In this document: one piece after another, positions 23,694 through 34,036 of the stretch
Position numbering within the stretch: position 1 is the stretch's first letter
Layout of the letters: every line of letters starts with the position of its first letter
Notes under the pieces: generated by a model
The model's input: the letters and a program-made list of their open reading frames with translations, nothing else
Told to the model about the DNA's origin: nothing
Database searches by the model: none
Translations under genes and position numbers: made by a program
Assembly: GCF_932526225.1 (NCBI RefSeq)
Contig: NC_064046.1
Location: 2,790,001-2,854,000, forward strand
Direction: 5' to 3'
Length of the DNA: 64,000 nt
From: Nematostella vectensis
Lineage: Eukaryota > Cnidaria > Anthozoa > Actiniaria > Edwardsiidae

Positions 23694-24548
23694 ATAGCCT
23701 AAATAGAAAAAAAGAAAATAATATTTCTACCGGGAGTATTAACACACTGACCCGATAGCATTAATTACAAAAATCACGAACCTGAGCACTTTAAGCCCAA
23801 TTAAGCTCAATTAATTCACATAATTAATTTTATTGTCAATAAATAATTTTGCGCTTTAATAATGAAACGGCGTTATCTCAATCAGGCGCCGCACGTGGTC
23901 CTATGAGAAGACGGTTCTAACCCAAATTCTAGATAGATAACGTAAATTCAACTCGTAAAAGAGCAGACCGACTACAAATAACGCGGTGTCTATCAATTAA
24001 CGGCTTTAGAAATGGCGAATAGGAATTTCTAAAAAAATGTGGTTAAAAGAAGATCCTGAATTCAAACATTATAACTAGAAAAGATCAAATTAGTTCAGCA
24101 GTAAAAACATTAAGTGCCGTTTATTTATTATGCCACACTCCAGGGGGGGGGGGGCAAGCTTTGTTGTTTAAAAGGAGAGAATCTGCTTTGCTGAACTTTA
24201 ATGCCCTCACGTGAAGCAGTATGGGTGATTTACGCTAGCATACCATGGGCTTTGGACACTTTGTTCGACCAGTTCGACCAAAGTGGAGTAGGATAGTGCA
24301 GGGCCTACTTTTAAAGCGATACCAAGAATAGCTTGTTGCCCATGGCGTGCATAACGAAACTTCATTTTGCTTCTAGACTTATTTCAAGTAAGTCATACTC
24401 GATAATACATGCGTCCTAATCCACAGTGGTTCTTGAGTAATGTATAAATATCTCATTCTGGTCTCTGAGAGCCATGAGAATGATTAGAGGCACGTAACAA
24501 GAATACACCCCTAAGACTGGACACAGTTTTGTTAACGCTCATCTCTCC
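23694..24548. other. 3' flank of gene B, unassigned
   Basis: AT-rich sequence with a poly-G run near 24142. No exon was recognised. Confidence 0.4.
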
Positions 24549-24700
24549 AGCAGCGGATCTAGAGGGAGGGTTTAGGGGGTTTAACCCCCCCCCCCCCCTT
24601 GGGCTGCCAGAAAGCCACATGTAACAAAAAAAATACCCCCTCCCCCCTTTGTCACTGAGCCAAACCCCCCTTTAGCGTAAGGCTAGATCCGCCCCTGCTC
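24549..24700. mobile_element. Short inverted-ended repeat with poly-C core
   Basis: agcggatctagaggg at the left is mirrored by ctagatccgccc at the right. The inside carries C-rich runs (aaccccccc near 24585). It lies just beyond the 3' end of gene B. Confidence 0.55.
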
Positions 24701-24779
24701 TCATTCGCTTGGTATCCGCCGTGGGTTACGCCACATCCATTCTCGGAGTGTAGCCTTATCACGCGTATCTTAACACTGC

Positions 24780-27700
24780 TTAGCGCAAGTAAAAATTGCC
24801 TCTCGGGGTTTTCGAAGCCGCAAGAATGCTGGTAATCATGGCTACCGCTGGTTGATCGAGGCAACAAGGATCGTGAACAGGGACTCCCGAAGAATCACAA
24901 AGATTCCAGTACACACATGTTTTACTTCCAGTCTTACTCAACCCAAACCCGCAATACTTGTCTTTAAATAACGTATCTGGCACTACACTCGGACATGTGG
25001 TACTTTTTGCTTCGACGACCCTGCAACTTACGTCTCCTGCGCTCCAGGTCGCACCGACGGCAGCGTTACGGGGGATGCACGCGATCCAGTTGTTGATATT
25101 CGACTTGAGAAGAAACTCGGTCCCTATCGCATCCCAAAAGGAAGGGTCCATTGCTCCGTCAACAGCCTCAGAGGAGGGTGTGGTCGTGGAGGGATTGGCC
25201 CCTCGCATGCTGGTGGGGTGTACCGTTATCGTGTTATGGATCTGAGTGAAGGCGTTAGGGTGCGTGAACGAATAGCTCCACACTAGCGTCCAGCCCCCCC
25301 CGTCCGTCTCCATGTCGCAGTAGGCTTGGAATGCTGGCGTTGCACCCGACCAATCAGGCTTAATGTAGAAATTGCCGGATGTCACTGCACTGAATGCATC
25401 TATGATGGCTTTGCACGATCTACCTGGTTGGTCACTTGTAGCCCCGGACCCTGGTAATACAACAGACAGTTGGAGCTTAGTTATCTTTGTGTAGAGGTTT
25501 TGGAAGATGATGATAATGATGATATTAATAATTAAGATGTCGATAGGGTTCTAATATTCATGATGATATAATTATGGTATTGATGCAGATGATAATTCTG
25601 GTGACAATAGCGAGACGACGAATATGATGACAGGTGATCACTCGACGACGACGATAACAATGATGATGGTGATGATGATGATGATGATAATGGCGATAAT
25701 GATGATGATGATGATATTCTCGTTGTGTTTTAATAGAACCCTTACCTGTGCAAGTTACGCCGTCTCCAACGAATCCATTCTTGCAGGAGCACGTGAAGTT
25801 CCCGATGGTATTCGCGCACGTTCCCGCTACTGCATCACAGTTGTGCTTATTCTCCGCGCACTCGTCAAAATCTAATAAATATATTTTGGCAATTGAGCAG
25901 CTATTCGGTAATTCTGAGCAACAATTGGTCATGGTTTGGCAATTAAGCATGAAGCATTGGATACATTAAACAATTAGGTGAATTGGCGACTAAGAAATCA
26001 CTTTGCAAGATCAGGCAAAACATACGATCTGCGGCCTTCACGCCAGAGAGCTACGAAGAAAATATTTCCCTGAAAAGAACCCCTTTCTGTCTGTAATAAC
26101 CCCTTTCTGCTTCGCAAGCGCTGAATAAGTTGTTATTTTGCCGCAAAAAGCCGGAGCGTGCGCGAGTCCGTCACCTAAAAAAATTCACGTGATTTCGGAG
26201 ATTATCGGAGACAATAATTAGGGGACGCACATACGCTCGCAACCCCTTAAACAATTAAGTAAGTCCGTAGAATTTCGACTTCAACAAATGGTTAATTTAC
26301 TGAAACTTAAACCGTTAGTTGCAAAACGTTTGGTAAACGCTGAAACGCGGCCTGTAGTACTGATTCGTTCCTGAAATGCTGACCTCAGTCCCCATTCTCG
26401 CAAAGTTAAGCCATAGTGTACGAAAACTATCAGATTCGCTTGCTGAACAGGGAGCCATGTTAGGCTGGGTCACGAGGGTTGTTTAACCCTTCGGTACTTG
26501 AACTAAAATTGGCATGGTATTGCATGTCATGCCATGGAAAATGGCGCCTGCTCACCCCCCCCCCCCCCCCTCCCGCCGAACACTATCCGAATTCTTTCCC
26601 CACCTCATTGGACCTACTGCCCCATTTGTTTTTTGAACTGTTGAGTTAACCTAGGATTTGTTATCGTAAAAAGCGCCTTGGGCGAGTGCCCGGGAAATCT
26701 GTGATAATCTAAAACGTTAGGGTCTGGGGCGAATTTCAAGATGGCGATCAGCAAAATCGAAGTAAACAGTAAACACGAATTCCTGCAAGTTTACGGGAAA
26801 TTTTTCGACTTACACAGTTCTAAAGAAAAAAAAATATTGTATGTTTTGTAATTTTAAAATAAGGAAATGGCCGAGCGAGCATGAAAAACGACAGTTTTCA
26901 AAATAAAATTGTTTGATATGCATACCTTTGCAGCCATCGCCATCCGCTTGGTAACCAGGTTGACAAGCGCACCAATAGGAACCCATTGTGTTCTCGCACG
27001 TTTTCAGCGCTGGACACGTAATTTGCCCGGTCTGGCATTCGTCGATGTCTGTAAAAAGTGACAAAAAAGCCGCAAAAAATGTTCTAAGAGATACGCCATC
27101 ACGAATAGAATACCTATTAACTATTAAGCTAGGTAAGACTAGAATACCCTATTTGCTAGTCTGTTTTATCTGTTAGGCCCTCTTTGCTAGTAGTACGCTA
27201 GTAGTGAGCTTGTAAGACTAGGATACCGTCCATTTTTGCTAGTGAACTATTCAAAATTGCTACCCCCAGGACAGCACATCTGAACCTTGCACTTGCTTTT
27301 GACAAATAATCCTCCAATAAATGGTTGACTAGCTAAGACTGTGTCATGCAGTCATCCGCAGGGGTCTAGGAGTACCAATAGCAGGGTGCCAAGGGTATGG
27401 ATTTCTTGTTCTTTTGTCGATTTCGTCATGTATTTTTCATATTTTAAGCACAATCTCTGGAAATAGGAGCGAAGTGTTTTATACCTGTCATGCAATCTTC
27501 TCCTGTCATCCCTGCCGGACATGCGCACTTATACTTCTTGTCACCAAACCCAGCCAGGCACGTGAAGTTGCACGGATTCTCGCGACATCGATTCTACACC
27601 AAAAGAAACATAAATACTTTATTGAATTACTTCTAGTTTACTGTGTCTAGTAGAAATTTCATAATCAAATTTGCGGACCGTTCGTTAGTAACACGACTTT

Positions 27701-30700
27701 GTTTAGTTCAATTAAGATGCACGCGCGCAGTCAAAATCCCATCCCCCCCACTCCCCCCCTCCTTCCCCCCCACACACCTAAGACGACCCCCCCCCTACAC
27801 ACACATACATAAGACGAAGGACTAGCGTCTTTCTGCAAGATATCGGACAAGGCAAAATAATATACACCTGGATAGTCATCATGTCACTCCCCTTTTGGGC
27901 AAAAAAAAAAAACATAAAAAGATAAATCGTTGCAAATTGTTATAGCCGAATTGGATGTATCGCGATGCTATTCACTGGACGGAAATCAAACAAAGTTCGT
28001 GACAGAAAGCCAGGCCACTGCAATGGCGAAACAAGGCATGCATTTTGAATCAGAATGTTCTGACGGTGGAACAAAAAAGCACTTTTCAACAACATTTTTT
28101 TAACCCTAAAAGATAGCACATTATGTGTGGTCGAAGCAATTTCTAATCCTAAGCTCTAAAACCACTGAGACCGGTGTGACCCCCTAATGGATGGCAAAAG
28201 CGTAAGCATTTTATAGCAGTTGGTTGAATTGAATGCCCTAAAAGACAGGGCGATCACCCTATCATCTAGTTTTATGGAGAGCCCTCCCCCTACCACTTGC
28301 TAGACGGAGCGCAACCGGGAAATTCATGCCAGCACATAGTAGATTGGATAAGCAAACGGAAGCTGCGAGGAACTTATCAACATGCCCCACTGGCAAAGCT
28401 TTAGCAACAGCGATACAAGAATTTCTGGCAAAAAATGAGATTTTAACCAACTGCCGCGGGCATAGGCATATGAGTTCATAAATGAGCTCGAAGGAGGTTG
28501 TGTGGGAATAGCTAAGTCAGCACCACACGCCGATTATCAAGGATGCTACCTTCATTCGCTGAATATAGTCGTTCGCAATTTTTTGGGTTCTTACCATGAG
28601 CTTTTTTTTGTTGTTTTTTTTACAACTCGCCGGCATAATTCCTTTAAAATTGTGTTTGATTGATGAACTTGCACCCGAAAATAGAAAGCGCAAACTGGAA
28701 GATTTTTGCAAAATTTGCTGGGTTGCACGATAGGATATGTAATAGTGTCGATCGACAGAATGGAAGTCTGTAGGCATTTTATTGCAGCGCAACCATGGCG
28801 GATGACGTTATCTTCTTTTCTAAGTGTTCCTCCAGTAAAGTCCGTAGTAAGAGGAGCTGTTATGCTTTTGGTTCTCTACTAAATCAAAACTTAAATAAGT
28901 AACGTGATTTTCACAAACAGGGAAAATAAATGTATTCTCGAAATTTTGTAGAAGATTTTGTAACATAAAATATATATTCCTTAAAATCTAAAAAAAATCG
29001 AGACAGCCTATAAAAGAAGTCACCCCCCCCCCCTTTCTAAATCCTAGGTCCGCCACTGAGCCGTCTTCGGGCTTTCCTAGTAAATGCTAAAACCACTCTT
29101 AATCCGTGCAAACCGAGCAGCAAATGGGCAGTTGTTTGTCAGCAAAAGATGTTAATGCACCCCCCTGAAATGCCATTGCGATTCCTATAACATTCCTCTA
29201 TGACGCCATAACATTCCTCTATGACGCCATAATTTAATTTAATTTAATTTATTTAATTTATTGACTTTGCCCACGGAGAAAAAAAAATACACATACATAA
29301 TACGTTATACATGAGAAACAGAACATGAATACATACAATAACGAAAGGGCAGGGTATCCGCCACAGCTAGGCCAATTACGGCGGATTCCTCTATGACGCC
29401 ATAACATTCCTCTATGACGCCATAACATTCCTCTATGACGCCATAACATTCCTCTATGACGCCATAACATTCCTCTATGACGCCATAACATTCCTCTATG
29501 ACGCCATAACATTACTCTATGACGCCATAACATTCCTCTATGACGCCATAACATTCCTCTATGACGCCATAACATTCCTCTATGACATTCCTCTATGACG
29601 CCATAACATTCCTCTATGACGCCATAACATTCCTCTATGACGCCATAACATTCCTCTATGACGCCATAACATTCCTCTATGACGCCATAACATTCCTCTA
29701 TGACGCCATAACATTCCTCTATGACGCCATAACATTCCTCTATGACGCCATAACATTCCTCTATGACGCCATAACATTCCTCTATGACGCCATAACATTC
29801 CTCTATGACGCCATAACATTCCTCTATGACGCCATAACATTCCTCTATGACGCCATAACATTCCTCTATGCGCCATAACATACCTCTTTCAAGTCTGCAT
29901 ATCGAAAGCCTTCCATATCAGGTTTGAAGTCGTCTGGTTTCTGGAGCCGGTCAAACTTGTTTAACTGGCAAACGAACTTGTCAGAGTTGTCAGGCGAGGG
30001 GCCGACGTTGTACGAGACGCATTCTTGGTGGTTGAAGCATTTCGGGATACACTGAGTATCGGTGTCCACTGTTACGTTCACGAGCTGATGTCGTAAAAGT
30101 GCTCCGTCGACCTCGGGCTCGAATTGGATAGTCCGGCAGTTGTTATCTATGAGAGTTTAACATTGAATTCGTCAATTGAATTCGTCTACCATTTACGAGA
30201 ACGGAGATCATGTGACCTTCCCGAAATAGAAGAATATGTATTGTCGTTACAGTATTACAAGTATTTTCGATTTTGGACGCAGTACTACTGTATTTGCGAG
30301 TTTTGGACGCGATATTACGGTTTTCGAAAACGTGAAAGGCACATTTTTCGGTCAATAAAACGTGATCCGCAGGCGCGTACACAGGGGGTGTGCAGGGTGC
30401 GCGCGCAACCCCCCTCGGTTGCCAAAAGGCGGTCATTTCTTATTAACGGATCTTCAAATACTAATACTTCTTTCATATGTTAACTATGACTGCGCACCCC
30501 CCCCCCCCCTCAGCCAATCCTGGGTACGCGCCTGATCCGTACCCCCCTATACCCTGTTACAAGGGCATTTTATGCTCTGTTAAGGTCGGTTTACACTTAA
30601 CGATTCTTAATGAAGTTTTTGATGCACCTGTCCCGGCTATTTTTGTTGCGCGCGCTGCATTAAATTTTGAACATGTTTGAAACAGTCCAGACCTTGGGAC

Positions 30701-32408
30701 TCTCTTTGCGCTCGACATTCTGGCTCGCGTGAAAGAGTGTCGAGCGCAAAGATAGTCCCAGGCGCCCGTTTCTCGAAACACCCAAAAATTATCGGGCCCG
30801 AAAACTTTATTTTGCATTTTTGCCCAAAATTTCGCATATTTTACTTTTTGAGAACCGCTTTCACGTTTTAGAACAGTTTGAACTTCCTCTTGGTTCATAT
30901 TCCAAATGATTTTGCTCAATAGGGCTAATTTCGAAGTTTCGCTGAAGCCAGAAAGTTACCCGAAAAGTCTCGGGTGACTGCGAGGTCCCGAGAACTTTCT
31001 TAATATTTAAGCCATGTGAATTTCGGCCCGAGAAGTTCGGGAAGGATCAAAATCTATAAAGGGAATCATCCTTTACATGAATCTTTGTGGTAAAATACGA
31101 TGTTTAACGATATTTTAACACATTTAGATACCATAAATTTTATAGAAATTAGCCAGCTTTTCAAATTTAAGAAATAAATCGTTTTCGGGCCCGAGAGTTC
31201 TCGGGTGTTTTGAGAAACGAGCCCCAGGTCTGGAATAGTTTGAAACCTTTGCGATATCGCTTTGACAAAAATCGCGCTTGCATTGGCAATTTAGAGTTGC
31301 AGCGCGCACGTAGAATTTCGCGCGACAGATTTGACAAAATTGCATCAAATATCGCAAGTATAAACTGGCGTTTGACCAAGATTTTGCAAAAACGTTATCA
31401 ATAATTGTTTTAATTGTTACCTTGGATAAAAATCATCAAGTAAAAGTAATGTTTTTAAAGCAAACATTCCTAATTCCTAAAAATAAAGTGACTCTTGAAT
31501 CAATCACGTGACGTCGTCTATAGAGTCACTTTATTTTTAGGAATTCCTATACTGATAACACTCGACTTTTTAAATGTTTGCTTTAAAAACATTACTTTTA
31601 CTTGATGATTTTTATCCAAGGTAACAATTAAAACAATTATTGATAACGTTTTTGCAAAATCTTGGTCAAACGCCAGTTTATACTTGCGATATTTGATGCA
31701 ATTTTGTCAAATCTGTCGCGCGAAATTCTACGTGCGCGCTGCAACTCTAAATTGAGTCACTTTAAATTCGTCACTTTAAATTCGTGAACTAAAAATTCGT
31801 AATATTAATATAAAGAAATCTTCAAGTAATATCAAAACAATTTGTTTTCAAAGGATAAAGAGGAACAGCAAATTTGAATGAAAAAAGTTATCTAATATTA
31901 ATGAGCAGCGACAGACGCATTCAAACTATTTTTTTAAAAACGACTTAAAAGTCGTTGGGACATCGGTTTCTCGCTTTTTACTGGAGTTTTACTGAAATTT
32001 CAGTTCACAATCATAATCACCAGTAAAGTGTACAAATACACGCAGGTACATCTAATTTTTAACTCGATTACCGAGTACTTTGTAAACATTTTCTTGCTTA
32101 AAGAAATCCCCATGATAGCTCACATTTTCAGGTGGTTTTTGATAAACTTTTTTTTCCCACATAATTTTTGGAAATCTGTTGCTACGTCTTAAAATAAATA
32201 TTATACTAATCCAATTCCATCACCGTCCGTCATTTCTAGAATACAGTCAGGCGTTTCTGATGTTTGTTTTTGCGTTTAAGAAAATAAGAAAAGGGATTCT
32301 TGTGGAAATGACTATGTGGAATGCCAATCATTGCATACCTGCCAGAGAGCATCCAAACAGAGATGAAATCCCGAAAATAAAAAGAAATCCAGTCATTCTA
32401 ACAGCCAT
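24780..32408 (-). CDS. Gene B: secreted PAN-EGF-EGF-EGF-fibrinogen-like protein
   Basis: Six exons with matching phases: 32339-32408, 29884-30146, 27485-27593, 26926-27048, 25746-25871, 24780-25450, giving 453 residues. Exon 1 encodes a hydrophobic signal peptide ending CSLA; an in-frame ATG 30 bases upstream (32438) is an alternative start. Exon 2 is a PAN/apple-like domain. Exons 3-5 are six-cysteine EGF modules, two starting with calcium-binding consensus (DIDEC, DFDEC). Exon 6 is a fibrinogen-related domain with [17 protein letters not shown] and a Cys-rich end (HDPCC), ending NFYLR. It is a tandem duplicate of gene A with one more EGF. The protein is likely secreted; a matrix or recognition role is inferred. 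Intron contents: hairpins and MITEs (30147-32338), minisatellite and LINE tail (27594-29883), an inverted element piece (25872-26925), and GAT repeats (25451-25745). Confidence 0.88.
25620..25720. repeat. GAT/ATG trinucleotide-rich tract
   Basis: Impure runs of gatgat in the intron between the last EGF exon and the fibrinogen-like exon of gene B. The equivalent intron of gene A (6770-6930) has a similar atcatc-rich tract, so it may predate the duplication. Confidence 0.8.
29192..29883. repeat. Minisatellite, 21-bp unit, ending on the gene B exon 2 splice donor
   Basis: About 25 copies of a 21-bp unit with core ctctatgacgccataacatt, nearly identical throughout. On the coding strand the unit reads AGAGGAATGTTATGG..., and the exon 2 junction reads AGAG|GTATGTTATGG, so the unit is a copy of the junction with T changed to A at donor position +2. 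Two units at 29192-29233 are cut off from the rest by a LINE tail. Because 21 is a multiple of three, long open frames cross it; they are artefacts. Confidence 0.93.
29234..29390 (-). mobile_element. LINE 3' tail inserted in the minisatellite
   Basis: On the minus strand the segment runs from a C-terminal-like peptide (NWPSCGGYPALSLLYVFMF) through UTR-like sequence ending GTGGGCAAAGTCAATAAATT and a TAAAT-rich tail. That is the typical 3' end of a CR1/L2-like LINE. Satellite units flank both sides. Confidence 0.6.
30371..30532. mobile_element. MITE, family IV copy 1
   Basis: Ends aggcgcgtacacaggg and cctgggtacgcgcct are inverted. The flanks carry gatccgc and gatccgt, a probable target-site duplication of 6-7 bp. 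A second copy lies at 47908-48062. It lies in gene B intron 1. Confidence 0.75.
30692..30762. repeat. Hairpin with ~30-bp arms
   Basis: Arms 30692-30721 and 30732-30762 share tctttgcgctcgaca with two mismatches and one indel, around the spacer ggctcgcgtga. It is part of a wider imperfect inverted structure reaching to about 31250. Confidence 0.8.
30766..31235. mobile_element. Foldback element with CGTTTCTC ends
   Basis: Left cgtttctcgaaacaccc and right gggtgttttgagaaacg are inverted. Both sides then carry tcgggcccgaaaac/gttttcgggcccga. No coding sequence. Confidence 0.65.
31288..31753. repeat. Long perfect inverted repeat (181-bp arms)
   Basis: 31288-31468 and 31573-31753 are exact reverse complements over 181 bases by direct reading. 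A second inner pair (31474-31495 and 31522-31543, 22 bp) flanks a 26-base loop. It lies in gene B intron 1 and would form a long double-stranded hairpin in the pre-mRNA. Confidence 0.92.
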
Positions 32409-32438
32409 GGCTCGAAGTATTCGCCAATGTGTCACCAT

Positions 32439-33872
32439 GGATGCCTTTAGTAACTAAATGACAAAAGTGGGTCATACTTCCTTTCCCTATGATAGGTGTT
32501 GTCAATGGGGGGCCGAAGTTAATTAAACAATACAAGCCACTTTTTGCCTGGAAATGTAGATTTCTTGTCAAATTTTTCCTACTTTTGAGAAAATTCGGAG
32601 CGACATTTCAAAACGCCCAAAAACAGGGATTTAGAGTCTTATTTTGAATTACGATTATCAAAAACAATTAATAAATACAAAAGCCGTCAAAGGATTACAC
32701 GCAGTCAGCGATCCCGGCATGTAAGAACACAAAATAAGAAAGTTCTTTGAAAGTAAGAAGTGCTTCTTCAAAATACCAGAAAAATATGTCCTGGTGTGTG
32801 GACGGGATTTTCTTAATCTTTATATTATTTTTATTTATTATCAGTTTTCATTTTAAAAGCCCGTGGTCTGCTTGTTAGTCTCTCGTTTCCTACTTCCTCT
32901 CCCTTCTTCATCATTCCCCTTCACTTGTTAACGCAGGCCGGTTTTACCGTTAAATGCTTTTCCTTTCAAACCACCAGCGAATTACAAATTTTGGGATTAA
33001 TCTGTGCACCTGCTTAAATAAGGTTCGCATTTAGACAGCTATTCTTATAAATGAGCAAATACATATAGTGATTAGACGAGTGCAGGGGTGAAACCTGTAA
33101 TGTTGATCTATTTTCTAAACACCTGCTACATGGCGATTAGCCTGTGTAATAGGGGACGTCTGTACACAGGCTACACAGCTACCTTTTTCCTTTTATGAAT
33201 ATTAAAATAATTGAAATTTAGGATCAAGGCCCAACAATCTCGGCATGTGAAGAGCCTTTTGGTTTAAAAACACCAGATTACCGACAAAATTCAGACTGAT
33301 AGTTCTTGAAAACACGAAAAATATATATATATATTTGAAAGGAAGAGGGGCTCCTCTAAATGCAAAGGATTGAATTTTAGGATTTGGGGCCCAACAGTGG
33401 AAATGATAAAAAAATGGAGTCGGTTCCAAACGAATCTGTGGTTTACACGGGTCGGTTAGTGCTCCCCGACGAACCGAAACCAGAAGTGGACAAATTACTT
33501 TTTTTTTGCTGGCCTAAAATGATGCGGGTTGTACGGTGTGAAAGCGCGTCAATCGAACGGCGAAAACTCCGGATGCGCATCCCAAATTAAATCGCCTGAG
33601 TTATGAAACCGTCGAAACACCAATATAGCATCTATTTAGTGCGACATTTGATGGATTTGATGCCCCCCCCCCCCCTCACACCCAAGAATTCGTGACAAAT
33701 TTGCAGGTCTTTTCTGAGTAGATTTCTATATTTCCACATGGCCACACTCTAGTTGACAAGCCCACTTTTATTCATAAAGATTTCAGACTTGACGTGAAGT
33801 GTTTACTAAACACGAATAACCGCCCGCGAGACTCGCTTTTATTGTTCCACTAGGGTGCCACGAAAATCATTT
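32439..33872. other. Divergent intergenic region between gene B and the CAP-Gly gene
   Basis: Gene B (minus) and the CAP-Gly gene (plus) point away from each other, so this holds both 5' flanks. It has a poly-C run near 33664 and a short TA repeat near 33329. No further exon was recognised. Confidence 0.5.
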
Positions 33873-33886
33873 GTTGCTATGGTAAC
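33873..33886 (+). promoter_or_regulatory. RFX X-box motif upstream of the CAP-Gly gene
   Basis: GTTGCTATGGTAAC matches the X-box pattern GTHNYYATRRNAAC at every position and is near-palindromic. It lies about 150 bp upstream of the start codon, where RFX factors act on ciliary genes in animals. Confidence 0.7.
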
Positions 33887-34036
33887 CCGAGGCGCCAAAG
33901 ATTCAACATGGCTGCGTGCTGGTTCGTGACTGGTTCGAAGGCAATAAAACTCTAAATATCTCACTAATTCCCGGCGATGAATATGCCGATTTCTCGTCTT
34001 GTAGCCTATCGAGCCATAGAATGAAATCTAAGGTAA

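Noticed and set aside
24580-24600. Poly-C and poly-G runs scattered through the window as regulatory quadruplexes
   Set aside because: Most lie inside MITE or interspersed repeat copies, so transposon ancestry explains them.
28794-28900. Possible first exon MADDVIFFSK with a GTAAGA donor on the plus strand
   Set aside because: Short, inside a gene B intron, and no downstream exon could be joined to it.
29258-29881. 207-codon minus-strand frame and 98-codon frames on both strands made of repeated ECYGVIE, HRGMLWR or ITFLYDA
   Set aside because: They are translations of the 21-bp array, which is a multiple of three and has no stop in several frames; the C-terminal end is LINE tail sequence.
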